Shown: positions 31,401 through 41,826, numbered from the stretch's first letter. The stretch: DNA of 64,000 bases from Owenia fusiformis (GCA_903813345.2 CAIIXF020000009.1:9418030-9482029), one strand, 5' to 3'. The notes: a model not told the origin generated them from the letters alone. Program-made: numbers and translations.

Positions 31401-32035
31401 TGTGTGAGTCATGTGAAACTCGTTTCACTTTAACATTGTAATTCTCAAGCTGATCTATTGCATTAAAAAATTCTACCATTTTGTCATCAATGCAATGCGT
31501 CATATACTTGTCAATTTTAGCATAATCTTCCATTGAACCTGTATGTGAATTAAAATCCCCCAAGAGGCAGAGTTCTTCATTTTCATTTTGCAAACTAAGC
31601 ATCTCTGATTCAATTTTATCAAAACAGTTATAGTCAGAGTACAGTGATCCTTCAGGTGGGATATATACACCTCCTAATAGCATTGGATGACCACATAATT
31701 GACTATCAATCCTCAACCATAGGACACAATCACATTTGTTTTCAATATATTTGATATGTTTCTTAAATTGTTGTTTTACAGCTACAAGAATCCCTCCAGA
31801 TTTTTTAACAGACATCTTCTTTCTAATTTTGAAAAATGTTATATATCCAAGTTCTTTTAAATCCCTTGAAATATTTATCTCATCAACTTTATCCAGTTTT
31901 GTTTCAGTTAAGGTAAGGATATCATACTCTGAAATTTTGACTCTGAAGTCTGGATTGGATAATTTCGATTTTAATCCACAAACATTTATATGGCCAAACT
32001 TTCTAAGAGGGAGAGACTATCATTTCCCCACCTGA
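28414..32035 (-). mobile_element. LINE (non-LTR retrotransposon), 5'-truncated
   Basis: The minus-strand unit ends with GGGTGATGG then a tail of ATTGAA-type repeats (TAAAATTGAAATTGAATTGAAATTG), as in LINEs with short tandem-repeat tails rather than poly(A). The 5' edge is near 32030, inside the endonuclease-coding region, so it is 5' truncated. I could not identify a target duplication. It lies just upstream of, and antisense to, the NERD/helicase gene. Confidence 0.85.
28540..32016 (-). CDS. LINE ORF2: endonuclease and reverse transcriptase
   Basis: Open from 32016 to the stop at 28540 (1,158 codons), although the first ATG is at 31815. Before that ATG the frame reads FGHINVCGLKSKL and DILTLTETKLD, the N-terminal signatures of the APE-type endonuclease, so the true start has been lost. 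From the ATG: GDFNSHTG at 86-93 (endonuclease), NYRGITLLSCCAKLF and GFRKFHSTTDH (RT), VDYSVAFDSVWR, and YADD near residue 700. The C-terminal part has a CxxC...HFxxxC segment. The frame is otherwise intact, so the insertion is fairly recent. The clade (I/Nimb-like or Jockey-related) is a guess. Confidence 0.88.
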   Translation of the reverse strand, partial: SLPLRKFGHINVCGLKSKLSNPDFRVKISEYDILTLTETKLDKVDEINISRDLKELGYITFFKIRKKMSVKKSGGILVAVKQQFKKHIKYIENKCDCVLWLRIDSQLCGHPMLLGGVYIPPEGSLYSDYNCFDKIESEMLSLQNENEELCLLGDFNSHTGSMEDYAKIDKYMTHCIDDKMVEFFNAIDQLENYNVKVKRVSHDSHRVNNFGNRLIQMCKANNLFIANGRFGKNSENITCFKGKGSVTDYIILSTGLICTPDLKNVEIEQFNQDYSDVHCFINLSMACKNQTLICDDQNISSVTNDNHFKYIWSNDKADDFQTNLDTEVLKQLNVLLDDPSTSVEDLNVKLNECILSAADKSGLSVKTCKQDVFKNGKNVNKWFDKTCHLKRRSYNNAKNRYLRTKSELDKQDMVRKNKQYKKQRIKAQKEYKRQFNKKLLNLKKNDSKRYWKILNPKSKKEFNEVNLDLLRDHFESLYSSDASHEIPEDMPSQYETGFAYDLNIKLLNCDITADEIYSAIKSLKNGKSSGMDNILNEYIKYSKSLLIDIWVKLFNKVLTCGVMPSDWLKGIIKPIFKKKGNLNDPKNYRGITLLSCCAKLFTHVLNVRLTDFVNSMELLNINQCGFRKFHSTTDHIFVLKCLIDILLTKKQKLYCGFVDYSVAFDSVWRAGLWHKLIKCYGIEGRFLTVIQNMYNNIKSCVSHDNVKKSDFFSSSLGLCQGENLSPLLYALFINDVEAFLLNNSCEPIPLMDDGQLNVLLKLLVLLYADDTVIFANSMTNLQKAFSELSRYCKKWKIHINLDKTKVMVFSNSKTGRKGIQNVVLDGIKLENVSVFKYLGVIIDQKGGFNQNIKNVYSQAEKAMFAILSQGNRYSLPIKTQLHLFDTLVAPILLYGAEVWGFINNTKIEKLHLKFLKYILKVKASTPTFMVYGELGRMPLRVKFDLCILKYWYKLSSNNEKTLSAKMYKIYRSYFDKNLVKSDWLNYVKKSLDNLGMTNIWLNPSRSHFSKFVKMVKLRLEDQFRQSWENDVSNSNIGFNYRIFKTEFKFEDYLFSLPQKYRVILSKYRMSNTKLPIERGRYRNVERNRRFCELCNNNSLGDEFHFILECKSVKSIRKQYLPQYFCKNISTFKYAKLLQSDSKVLLALCTFLNEAGKQL

Positions 32036-32457
32036 TTTTTGATCAGTAAAGTCTAGAACAGTATCTCAAAGTTTTTCATTAAAGCCTCTATTGAGAAATT
32101 AATATAAAAAAACCTGTAAGTAGTCGAGTGTACAGGCACTAAAATCCTGGTTTACCCTTCTCAGCAAAAAACAATCATTTCAGCTTTTATAAGACTTAGA
32201 CACACAAAGTGTCATTCACAATGCATAGGCATACAAATACACTAAAAATAGAATCTCAAATGGTTTTTTTATTGACACAAGTTTGTATACTTTGCTTTGT
32301 TCATATTTTCTGTATATTCCATACAGAGGGTCAGGTCAAGGCCGTAACTAAGCATTTATTTCACAACACGGCATCGCGTGATTCATGATGAAATCTGATG
32401 CAATACCTAGCAATATATAAGTCAGCTTAATAGAGGCAGTTGATCATATCTGTTCTC
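32036..32457. promoter_or_regulatory. Upstream region of the NERD/helicase gene
   Basis: No repeat recognised. TATATAA at 32414-32420 lies 38 bp before the first in-frame ATG (32458), a plausible core promoter. Alternatively TTCTCATGCAG at 32453-32463 could be a splice acceptor with an unseen upstream exon. Confidence 0.35.
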
Positions 32458-32982
32458 ATGCAGGAAAGCACAACAGAGATGGCAGCAAAGTTTCCTGATC
32501 AAGTGATTGCTATCAAGTCACCTTTAGAAAACACTGAACAACCACGATTCAAGCAAGTTCAATTGGACAAAGAAGCAGTTGATTTCTATGAGAACAATTT
32601 TAAAACAGATGAAAACATTGTCAAAATAGTTCCGCCAATATTCTCTTATAAAGAAGAAGGGCCTGAATATAAAATTCAAAATCCTCCTAAGTCACCAAGT
32701 GAGGCTAAGGACTATGCTGGTGCCAATCTTGAACCGAAGCCAAGAAGAGATTCATTCACAAAATGTGATGAATCAGAACTGTCCATTTTTAGACGATTTG
32801 AAAATCTGAAGGAATCAATGTTTGTCATAAGAGGGCTGCTGTTTTCTGATTATTATGATACGCATAAGGAGGAAAAAGATGAAAAGATGGAAAAAGATAA
32901 AAAGAGGTATAAGGGTGATCATGACTTTGTTGTAATACATCGAAAAGGCATCATGTTCATGCAAGTGAAGGCTGTAGATAAG

Positions 32983-33018
<36 letters not shown>

Positions 33019-33333
33019 TGTGAGTTCTAAAAAAAGGCATGCTAATAAACAGCTACGTAAGGACAAGGCTTTTTTGGAAGAAATTACAGAAAGCATCGAA
33101 GATAAACATCTAGCAAAAGAAATGAAGTCCCTGCTTTTAAATGCCCAGCATCTACAACAGGTATTTGCAACCCCAAATATTGATCAAAAGTCAGATAATG
33201 GCGAAAATTACTTTAAAAGACTATATCGAGATGACGTTGCAGATGATAAGGCCTTCCGTGAATGGTGGGACAGAAATGCAAGAGATGCAAAAGATTGTAT
33301 TAGTAAAGAACTATACAACTTTCTTTCTGCAAA
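32458..33333 (+). CDS. NERD-like nuclease/SF1 helicase gene, exon 1 (frame broken at poly-A)
   Basis: From the ATG (MQESTTEMAAKFPDQ) the frame is open to a 34-A tract at 32983-33016. Beyond it, coding continues one frame over (SSKKRHANKQLRKDKAFLEE) to the donor AAA/GTAAGT at 33333/33334. The segment HDFVVIHRKGIMFMQVK (D156, Q169, K171) has the layout of a PD-(D/E)xK nuclease core as in NERD domains, with Gln replacing the usual Glu. It is followed by a helical segment rich in KxLxxD. The gene lies inside the RINT1 intron on the opposite strand. The frame break may be a sequencing or assembly error in the homopolymer, a real lesion, or a slippage site. Confidence 0.7.
32983..33016 (+). repeat. 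34-base A homopolymer inside coding sequence
   Basis: Encodes a lysine run in the upstream frame. The downstream coding frame is offset by one base from the upstream frame across this tract. Confidence 0.95.
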
Positions 33334-33395
33334 GTAAGTAAAGTTTATCATTAATATTTTATTTGTTATTGAATTATTCTGAAAAACTAAGTGTA

Positions 33396-34037
33396 CAGGA
33401 TGTCCCGAAAGTATGGGCCCCCCCCCCTAGGCAGATATATTCCAGTGTCCTCATAGTATGTGTCATATATCATTTTAAAGCTTATCCAAAGTTACATTGA
33501 TTTGCCAAGTATCATCGTTTAACTCCCAAATGGGAAAAAGTTACAGTCATTTTAAAAATTAGTGTTTTGTCAAAATAAAGTTCAATTTTACACCACATTA
33601 CTAGTCAATGTGTCCCCCCTCGGCCATGTTAACATCAGCAATTATTTTCAGATGTGACCTTAAAAGCCCTTCAAATAGGGTGTGGAATTTTATAATCCTC
33701 TTAAACCTGTTAAGGGACTTTAGAAGAGTTTCATTAGAGTTTCTACCCTCACCATTCTCTTTTTCTAACTCAATATCCCTCCGACTCGAAAAAAATATTG
33801 TTGCTGTAAGATGGCCCAGGAGGACACATTGACTAGGGATTTGGTGTAAAATTGAACTTAATTCAGACCAAACACTAAATTTTGAAATGCCTGTAATTTT
33901 TTGACATTTTAGAGTTGAACAATGATACTTGACGAATCAATGTAACTTTGAATAAGCTTTAAAATGATATATGACACATACTATGACAACACTGGTATAT
34001 GTCTGCCTAGGGGGGCCCATACTTTCGGGACACCCTG
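33396..34037. mobile_element. 642-bp MITE, mariner-type ends
   Basis: Ends CAGGATGTCCCGAAAGTATG and the inverse of CATACTTTCGGGACACCCTG, with TA duplicates at 33394-33395 and 34038-34039. Most of the interior is also self-complementary (AGTCAATGTGTCC...GGACACATTGACTAG). No coding sequence. Confidence 0.88.
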
Positions 34038-34067
34038 TATATATATAGGAGGAATAGCAAATCCCAC

Positions 34068-34760
34068 CGAACAAAACATATTTTGATAATAAGTGCCAAT
34101 CTTGAAAATTCCTTCTTGAGCAGAGCTCCTTTGTCTCTAGGTAGTAACATATAAAATTTGAACAAAATCTGTCAACTGGTATTTGAATTGTCAAATGGCC
34201 TTTCCTTTGTCCCCACTAGGCATCAGCATATAAAATTTTACCAAATCGATCCACTGATATTTGAGTTATCAAAAATTACAATTTTTAACGAAAAATGGCA
34301 GCCATTTTGAAATTTAACTGTCATCTTGAAAATTACTTCTTGAGCAGGGCTTGTTTGTCCCTAGGCATCAACATATAAAATTTGAACCATATGGCATTGC
34401 ATCCACTGGTATTTGATTTATCAAAGATTACGTTCTTTTACGAAAAATGGCGGCCATTCAGAGGCCATCTTGAAAAATTCTTCTTGAGCAGAGCTCCATT
34501 GTCCCTAGGCATCAGTATATAAAATTTGAACTAAATCCATCCACTAATATTTGAGTTATCAAAGATTACATTTTTTACGAAAAATGGTGGCCATTTTGAA
34601 TTGAGCGCCCATATTAAGAATTCCTTCTCAAGCAGAGCTACTCTCATAAGGCATAAGCCTATCAAATTTGAACCAAATTCATCAACCGGTGTTTGAGTTT
34701 AGCCCGGACAGATGAACAACCTAACTAACTAACGGATGTCTTGTAATATATACTGTCCCA
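34068..34760. repeat. Monomer-array repeat (family B)
   Basis: Four to five degenerate monomers of about 150-160 bp. Each has CTTCTTGAGCAGAGCT, TCCCTAGGCATCA, TATAAAATTTGAAC and AAAAATGGCGGCCATT. It ends in an AACTAACTAACGG-type tetranucleotide tail. Same general layout as the other hairpin-ended families, but I see no clear terminal hairpin. Confidence 0.65.
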
Positions 34761-34879
34761 CATATTTTGTTAAAGAGCAACAGAAGCATACAACCTTACA
34801 CATAGATAAATTCAGACAAACATTTGGATATCTTCATCATGTAGGTAGATTATAATTTGATTTTATTTATTTGCCATTT

Positions 34880-35168
34880 CCGGTATTTAATCAATTATAG
34901 GGTTCAACCCATATAAATCGGGATAAGAGACTATTCAAAAATTGATTTTGTTTCTTTTATCAAAAAGTTTTGTAGTACATACATTGTTACAAATTTCAAT
35001 TTGGAAGTCTAAAAATATAGTTCCTAAGATTCTTTTTCTTTTTTAAGCACAAGCTCTTTTGGATATACATGTATTTCTTTCCAATTGTTTTCAATCATGC
35101 CATCATTGTTAATAACATACAAGTCATCAATGAATCTAAAGGTCACGGACGGCTTTCTTATATCCCCC
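34880..35168 (-). pseudogene. Reverse transcriptase fragment with FIDDL motif
   Basis: The minus strand reads KFMGDIRKPSVTFRFIDDL, then IHVYPKELVLKKEKES. After a frameshift it continues IFLDFQIEI and TTKLFDKRNKINF. This is a YIDDL-type RT distinct from both the Ty3/gypsy and the LINE RTs in this window. It is reminiscent of Penelope-like elements or related single-ORF RTs. Stop codons show it is dead. No element borders are seen. Confidence 0.6.
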
Positions 35169-35236
35169 ATGAACTTCGTTCAGTGGGACAATGACCTATA
35201 GTCCATGGACCATGTGAATATTTTTTCAATACCAAA

Positions 35237-35959
35237 GGAGTGGTATCGATATGGAGAACTTTTTGAACACACGTTTCTCTTAAACCGGTCATAAAAAGAA
35301 TCTAAAAATTTAACACATCGTCAATTTTTTGAATGGTAACAATATAATTTGAAATATAATATATATACTTTCATCTATATTGTTTTAGAAAACACATCAA
35401 ACACTTGTTTTGTTCTTGGTATCATGTTTCCAGAGTGAAATGAAACATCTTTCTGAACCTCATTGGAACTAAACGACATAAACACAACATGTTTAGGTCT
35501 CTCAATATTGTAATTGTACAAAGGAAATTTTGGTTGATTTTAAAAAAGTACCTTGTTAATGAAATAAAAGGTTTATCTTGATTTTTATCTATTTTGGGGG
35601 GATTTTGTTTTAATTTTTTGAATACTTTTTTAAAATCAACAAAAATTTATTTTGTATAACTATAACATTGAAAGGTCTAAAAACATGTTGTATATGCTAT
35701 TTTGTTCCAACAAGGTTTGGAAAGACATTTTATTTCATTCTCAGGAATTGGTAGAAAGGAGCAAAAACAATTGCACTAAAAAAAACAAAAAGTGTTAACA
35801 AAAACAGTTAAATAAAATATTTCTAAATAATATTTGCATTAAATTGTTGTCAATCAGTCAACATTAAATAAAATACCTTGTTTTTTTACAGAATGTTTTC
35901 AATGATTTGTTTAAGAAAAAAACATTGTTGAATTCAGTTCTCCATATCGATACCACTCT
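35237..35959. mobile_element. Foldback element with a 22-bp perfect terminal repeat
   Basis: The end beginning GAGTGGTATCGATATGG (35238-35259) is exactly inverted at 35937-35958. Internal arms also pair (TTTGGTTGATTTTAAAAAAG with its inverse near 35620-35645, and ACATGTTTAGGTCT near 35490 with AGGTCTAAAAACATGTTG near 35672-35690). No coding capacity. Confidence 0.75.
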
Positions 35960-36289
35960 TTTTTGCACAGGGTCATTTCACAAGCTTGAACAATTGTGAA
36001 ATAGTTAATACCTCATTTTTCAACCTATTATGAGTAGCTTTTTACCAACAGATATCATTGCCAATTATTTGTATAAGTACAGGTACTGCTGTAGAACTGT
36101 CTAGCCCCCCAAATACTTAAGTGGTTATTTACCCATAAGCCTAAAATAACTTAATGATAAAGTGTCTTTATTTTATGTTAAAATGACCATGACATAATCA
36201 TATTTCACAATCAAGCAAAAAATTAATTTCATCAACTTTGATCTTTACTTAACTATAACTTCTAAGCTATAAGCAGAAGTTTTGAATTG

Positions 36290-37060
36290 TATTAAGACAA
36301 TGCCAGAATTTGAAGAATCTAAAGTAAATCCATTAAGTGGTTTTCCTGGAATCGCAATAACAAGAACTTCTAAAATGGCCACCAGAATGCAAGATGGCTA
36401 CCCAAAAGTTAATCAGCTCTAGAACTTTTTACCATGTAACATATGTGAAAATTTGAAGTAAATCCGTCAAGTGGTCTTCTTGGAATCGGAATGACAAGAT
36501 TTATCTAAAATCTTCCAAGATGGCCGCCAGAATGCAAGTTGGCTACCTAAAAGTTAATCAGCTCTAGAACTTTTTACCATGTTACATATGTGAAAATTTG
36601 AAGTAAATCCGTCAAATGGTCTTCTTGGAATCGGAATGACAAGATTTATCTAAAATCTTCCAAGATGGCCACCAGAATGCAAGTTGGCCACCAAAAAGTT
36701 AATCAGCTCTTGAACTTCTTACCATGTAACATGTGTAAAATTTGAAGGAAATCCATTAGTCTAAGTACAAGTGGTTTTCCTGGAATCGCAATAACAAGAT
36801 TTATCTAAAAACTTCCAAGATGGCCACCAGAATGCAAGATGGCTGCCCAAAAGTTAATCAGCTCTCAAACTTCTTCCCATGTAACGTGGGTGCAAATTTT
36901 AAGTAAATCTGTTCAGTGGTTTCCTGATATCACAACATCAAAATTTATCTAAAAACTTCCAATATAGCTGCCAGAATGCAAGTTGGCCACCAAAAAGTTA
37001 ATCAGCTCTAGAACTTCTTACCGTGTAACATGTGTGAAAATTTGAAGTACATGTATCTAG
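36290..37060. repeat. Monomer-array repeat (family C), left part
   Basis: Five degenerate monomers of about 120-145 bp, each with GACAAGATTTATCTAAAA, TTCCAAGATGGCCGCCAG, AATGCAAGATGGC and AGTTAATCAGCTCTAGAACT. The same family resumes at 39600, so the minisatellite lies between two blocks. Confidence 0.75.
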
Positions 37061-37469
37061 TCTCAGTGACATCCCTAATTTGTGGAAAACAACAGGATGT
37101 TTTGGAAAGGTGTTAATACAGGAGTTAATTGGTTTATCCTATTAGAAAAGAACTGAATGTTTTATGTTTGGATTAACCTCTTGAATACCCAGAGTGACGG
37201 ATATATCCATCACAAATGAAATAAGACTGGTGCCCAGAGGGACGAGAAAATCCGTCACAAAATTTTTCACAAAAATTGCTCTCATTTGAACAATTTTCAT
37301 CCAATTTACACAAAAATTGTTTTAAAACGTGTAGAAATGATCTCTGCCGTCCAATTTTACTAAGCTGAGCATCTAAAGTTGTATAGGTATGTAATAAAAT
37401 GTCAAAAGGTGGCAAAAAATGAAAAATTCTCTGGTTTCATACCAATTTTAGAGCCTGGGATTCAAGAGA
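37061..37469. other. Intron sequence with degenerate minisatellite relics
   Basis: Contains weak matches to the 75-bp unit (GGATGTTTTGG, TTGGTTTATCC, TTTGGATTAA) near 37090-37175. Nothing else recognised. Confidence 0.5.
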
Positions 37470-38978
37470 TTAAGAGAAAGGTGTGAATCTGGAAGATAAT
37501 TGATTTATCCTTATTGGAAATTACCTGGATGTTTTTGATTTGGATTAAGAGAAAGTTGAGAATCTGGGAGATAATTGATTTATCATTATTGGAAATTACC
37601 TGGATGTTTTTGATTTGGATTAAGAGAAAGGTGAGAATCTGGAAGATAATTGATTTATCATTATTGGAAATTACCTGGATGTTTTTGATTTGGATTAAGA
37701 GAAAGGTGAGAATCTGGAAGATAATTGGTTTATCATTATTGGAAATAACCTGGATGTTTTTGATTTGGATTAAAAGAAAGGTGAGAATCTGGAAGATAAT
37801 TGATTTATCCTTATTGGAAATTACCTGGATGTTTTTGATTTGGATTAAGAGAAAGGTTAGAATCTGGAAGATAATTGATTTATCATTATTGGAAATTACC
37901 TGGATGTTTTTGATTTGGATTAAGAGAAAGGTGAGAATCTGGAAGATAATTGGTTTATTCTTATTGTAAATTAACTGGATGTTTTTGATTTGGATTAAGA
38001 GAAAGGTGAGAATCTGGAAGATAATTGATTTATCATTATTGGAAATTACCTGGATGTTTTTGATTTGGATTAAGAGAAAGGTGAGAATCTGGAAGATAAT
38101 TGATTTATCATTATTGGAAATTACCTGGATGTTTTTGATTTGGATTAAGAGAAAGGTGAGAATCTGGAAGATAATTGATTTATCATTATTGGAAATTACC
38201 TGGATGTTTTTGATTTGGATTAAGAGAAAGGTGAGAATCTGGAAGATAATTGATTTATCCCTATTGGAAATTACCTGGATGTTTTTGATTTGGATAAAGA
38301 GAAAGGTGAGAATCTGGAAGATAATTGGTTTATCATTATTGGAAATTACCTGGATGTTTTTGATTTGGATTAAGAGAAAGGTGAGAATCTGGAAGATAAT
38401 TGATTTATCCTTATTGGAAATTACCTGGATGTTTTTGATTTGGATTAAGAGAAAGGTGAGAATCTGGAAGATAATTGATTTATCATTATTGGAAATTACC
38501 TGGATGTTTTTGATTTGGATTAAGAGAAAGGTGAGAATCTGGAAGATAATTGGTTTATCCTTATTGTAAATTAACTGGATGTTTTTGATTTGGATAAAGA
38601 GAAAGGTGAGAATCTGGGAGATAATTGGTTTATTCTTATTGTAAATTAACTGGATGTTTTTGATTTGGATTAAGAGAAAGGTGAGAAACTGGAAGATAAT
38701 TGGTTTATCCTTAGGCCTATTGTAAATTAACTGGATGTTTTTGATTTGGATTAAGAGAAAGGTGAGAATCTGGAAGATAATCGGTTTATCCTTATTGTAA
38801 ATGAACTGGATGTTTTTGATTTGGATTAAGAGAAAGGTGAGAGTCTGGAAGATAATTGGTTTATTCTTATTGTAAATTAACTGGATGTTTTTGATTTGGA
38901 TGAAGAGAAAGGTGAGAATCTAGGAGATAATTGGTTTATTCTTATTGTAAATTAGCTGGATGTTTTTGATTTGGATTA
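37470..38978 (+). repeat. 75-bp minisatellite, about 20 units
   Basis: The unit starts GGAAGATAATTGATTTATC, continues TTACCTGGATGTTTTTGATT and ends GAGAAAGGTGAGAATCT. Units are very similar, with variants (ATTGG/ATTGT, one GGCCTA insertion near 38713). Because 75 is a multiple of three there are long stop-free frames, but these are a by-product of the repeat. Each unit contains AAAG/GTGAGAA, close to the consensus 5' splice site, on the strand of the surrounding intron. Confidence 0.95.
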
Positions 38979-39599
38979 TGAACAGGTCTTAACTGTTTTA
39001 TATCCCATGGGTCTGTTATGATAGCTAAGATTCAATCAGTAAATGTTTTATAATCACAAAGACAACACAGACAACATTTGCAGATTATATCACGAGATAT
39101 TCAACTTCGACATCTTGAATGCGCTTGATATTTTGAAGGATTAAACATCATCTCGAATGAACACTCATGAAAAATTCTTTTTACTTGAAGAGGATATCTA
39201 CTCAAATATTGCTAATGCTAAAAGTGCCAAGAAACAAACAACAAAGGACTTTTTCAAGCAAAAGTAACCATAATATGGGATAAGCCATTTGATAAACATA
39301 AGATTTTGTATGAGACTATCATATACTTTGACAGTGTACTACAAAGTTTTTGCCAAATCATAAGAGTTATTTTAACTTAAATGATGAAATTGTTCTAAAT
39401 GTAAATAAAACATAGCATATAGGCTTTAGGCCTATTGTAGAATTAACTCATCAACAACATGTATTATTTTCTTACTTAGTATTAAGTGTTCAATATAGTG
39501 GACTGAACAATGAAAATCCCCCCCCCCCCCCGACCAACAAAATCCTTGAAATTTGAACGCTTTTGGCTGGTCCCATGGGTGTTCCGATTAGACAGGTTT
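38979..39599. other. Intron sequence, nothing recognised apart from a C14 run
   Basis: AT-rich, with a homopolymer of Cs near 39518-39531. No gene or repeat recognised. Confidence 0.5.
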
Positions 39600-40507
39600 T
39601 ACTGTAAATCCATTCAGTGGTTTTCCTGGAATCACGATGACAAGATTTATCTAAAAACTTCCAAGATGGCCGCCAGAATGCAAGATGGCCTCCAAAAAGT
39701 TATTTGAAGTATATCCGTCAAGTGGTTTTTCTGGAATCTCAATGACAAGATTTATCTAAAAACTTCCAAGATGGCCACCAGAATGCAAGATAGCCACTAA
39801 AAAGTTAATCAGTTTTAGAATTTCTTACCATGAAACATGTGTGAAACTTTGAATTTCCTGTAATCGAGATGACAATATTTATCTAATAAAAACTTCCAAG
39901 GTTAAGCCGCCCAAAAGCTAATCAGCTCTAGAACTTCTTATCACATAACATATGCAAAAATTTGAAGTAAATTCGCAAGTGGTTTTTCTGGAATCGTGAT
40001 GACAAGATTTATCTAAAAAAAATTCCAAGATAGCCACCAGAATGCAAGATGGCCACCGAAAAGTTAATCAGCTCTAGAACTTCCTACCATATAACATGTT
40101 TGATAATTTGAAGTAAATCCGGCAAGTTTTTTTCCCGGAATCGCGATGACAAGATTTATCTAAGACTTTCAAAATGGCCGCCAGATTGCAAGATGGCCAC
40201 CGAAAAGTTAATCAGCTCTAGAAGTTCTTACCATGTAACATGTATGAAAATATGAAGTAAATCTGTTCAGTTGTTTTTCTGGAATCTTGATGACAAGATT
40301 TATGTAAAAAAAACTTCCAAGACGGCCACCAGAATGCAAGATGGCCACAGAAAAGTTAAAAAGCTCTAGAACTTCTTACCATGTAACATGTGTGAAAATT
40401 TGAAGTAAATCCATAAAGTGTTTTCCTGGAATTGTGATGACAAGAAAGTGAGACGCTGCCGTCTGCCCGTCAAGCTGACGACACCATCGTACCTTTTTAG
40501 GTACGAT
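39600..40507. repeat. Monomer-array repeat (family C), right part with terminal hairpin
   Basis: Six or more monomers as at 36290-37060. It then runs through a short GTCTGCCCGTCAAGCTGACGAC stretch into a hairpin with a 9-bp stem, ATCGTACCT (40486-40494) and AGGTACGAT (40499-40507), and a TTTT loop. I did not find the matching inverted sequence at a left end. Confidence 0.75.
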
Positions 40508-40715
40508 AAGATAAAAAGTTATAATAGAAAAAATGATCCTTCAGAGTAAAAGATGCCTGAGCCTTTTTATAACTTGGTATTTGATCAGAACTTGGTTTCA
40601 ACAAAATTCCTAAATTCCTCCCACCCATTGCCAAAATTATTCTATCATACCGTTGCTAGTATTACACAGCATTGTTTAACACTCTGTCATGTTTGCATTT
40701 TCTGATTGTTTCCAG

Positions 40716-41826
40716 ATATATATATATTCGCCACTTAGCGCATGAGAGGAAAAATACAAGACCTGCAGCACTGACAAGCGACGCTTACAAAAAAACTACC
40801 TCCAAGGTTACATCAAAAGAATGGCTTCTTTTGATTCCTGAACAACTCAATCTTTTACATGATGAAACTCGCTTCAAATACATTGATGGTCCACCAGGGT
40901 CAGGTAAAACAGAGATTCTTGAGCTGAAGGTTAAGATGATTTTGGAAGCCAATCCAGAGGACACTGTTCTTATCATCACAGTTGCAAAGGGCATTGCAAA
41001 GAAAATAGAACTTGACCTCCTGCATGGAACAAGAGTCACTGTCAAATCAATAGATCCTAAGAAATTTGATGTTGAAAAGGAAGAAAGGGAAAAATATAAC
41101 CACATCTTCATTGATGAAGCACAAGATATTCTCAAAAAAACTATCCCATTCTTTCAGGAAAATATTATTATTTCAAAAGAGAAAGGGTTTTTCTGGTTGT
41201 TTCTTGATCAAGTTCAAACACTGCATTGGAATGAAGATACCATTGCTGAAGATTTCTTCTCAGGCAACAAACCTGAATGCACTACACATTTAGGAAAAAT
41301 AATGCGAATGCCTGCAGAATTGACTAATTTTTTCAAAAAGTATGACACCATTTCTGAATATAGAAATACTTCAGTTGGACACAATGTTGTTGGACCAAAG
41401 GTAAAACAAGAAAAAACATATTCACCAGAGCGTCTCATGGAATTAATTGACCAAAACAAAAAGCATCACACAACAATACTATTTCAAAATGATAAAGACA
41501 TGAATGACTTCAAGAAAAAATGTGGCACTAAGTACTCTTTTCAAAATGGTGAAGAAAAGGTTGGAAATAGCAAGGATGCCGATTTAGACACTATCACTGT
41601 AGACACTATTGAAAACTTTAGGGGACTTGAAGATACAGTGGTTATTGTATGCTTAAACATTGAAGAAGAGATAAGTGCTGATCTTCTGCGTATTGCTTTT
41701 TCAAGATCAAACTGTTCCCTCCATGTCTTAGGTTCAGAGGGACTTCCCACTGGTTTAAAGATGGTCCAAGGTCACACTTTTACTAGGTCCGGTGTTCAGG
41801 ATGCTATTCAAATTAAGTACAATTAA
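40716..41826 (+). CDS. NERD-like nuclease/SF1 helicase gene, exon 2 (helicase)
   Basis: About 370 codons with a superfamily 1 (UvrD/Rep-like) ATPase core. Q-motif IPEQLNLL; Walker A GPPGSGKT (40888-40911); Walker B IFIDEAQD (DEAQD at 41113-41127); motif III WLFLDQVQ; a motif V-like ITVDTIENFRGLEDTVVIV; motif VI LLRIAFSRSN. The stop TAA is at 41824-41826. The lysine and glutamate needed for ATP binding and hydrolysis are present. Motif VI keeps the arginine, with FSRS where UvrD has TRA. Together with exon 1 the product would be about 660 residues acting on nucleic acid. NERD-helicase fusions are better known from bacteria; a role in defence or repair is inference. Confidence 0.82.

Larger units (their letters stand above)
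33334..40715 (+). other. Intron of the NERD/helicase gene
   Basis: Donor GTAAGT and acceptor GATTGTTTCCAG. Joining leaves AA plus A to complete a Lys codon and keeps the frame, reading LSAK then YIYIRHLAHERK. It is about 7.4 kb and filled with repeats listed separately. Confidence 0.75.

Noticed and set aside
32815-33096. Minus-strand frame with a poly-Phe stretch
   Set aside because: Antisense of the A34 tract and the NERD-like exon.
37514-38569. Long plus-strand frames with 25-residue repeats (EITWMFLIWIKRKVRIWKII)
   Set aside because: They arise because the 75-bp minisatellite unit is a multiple of three. The units have no coding context and sit inside an intron.
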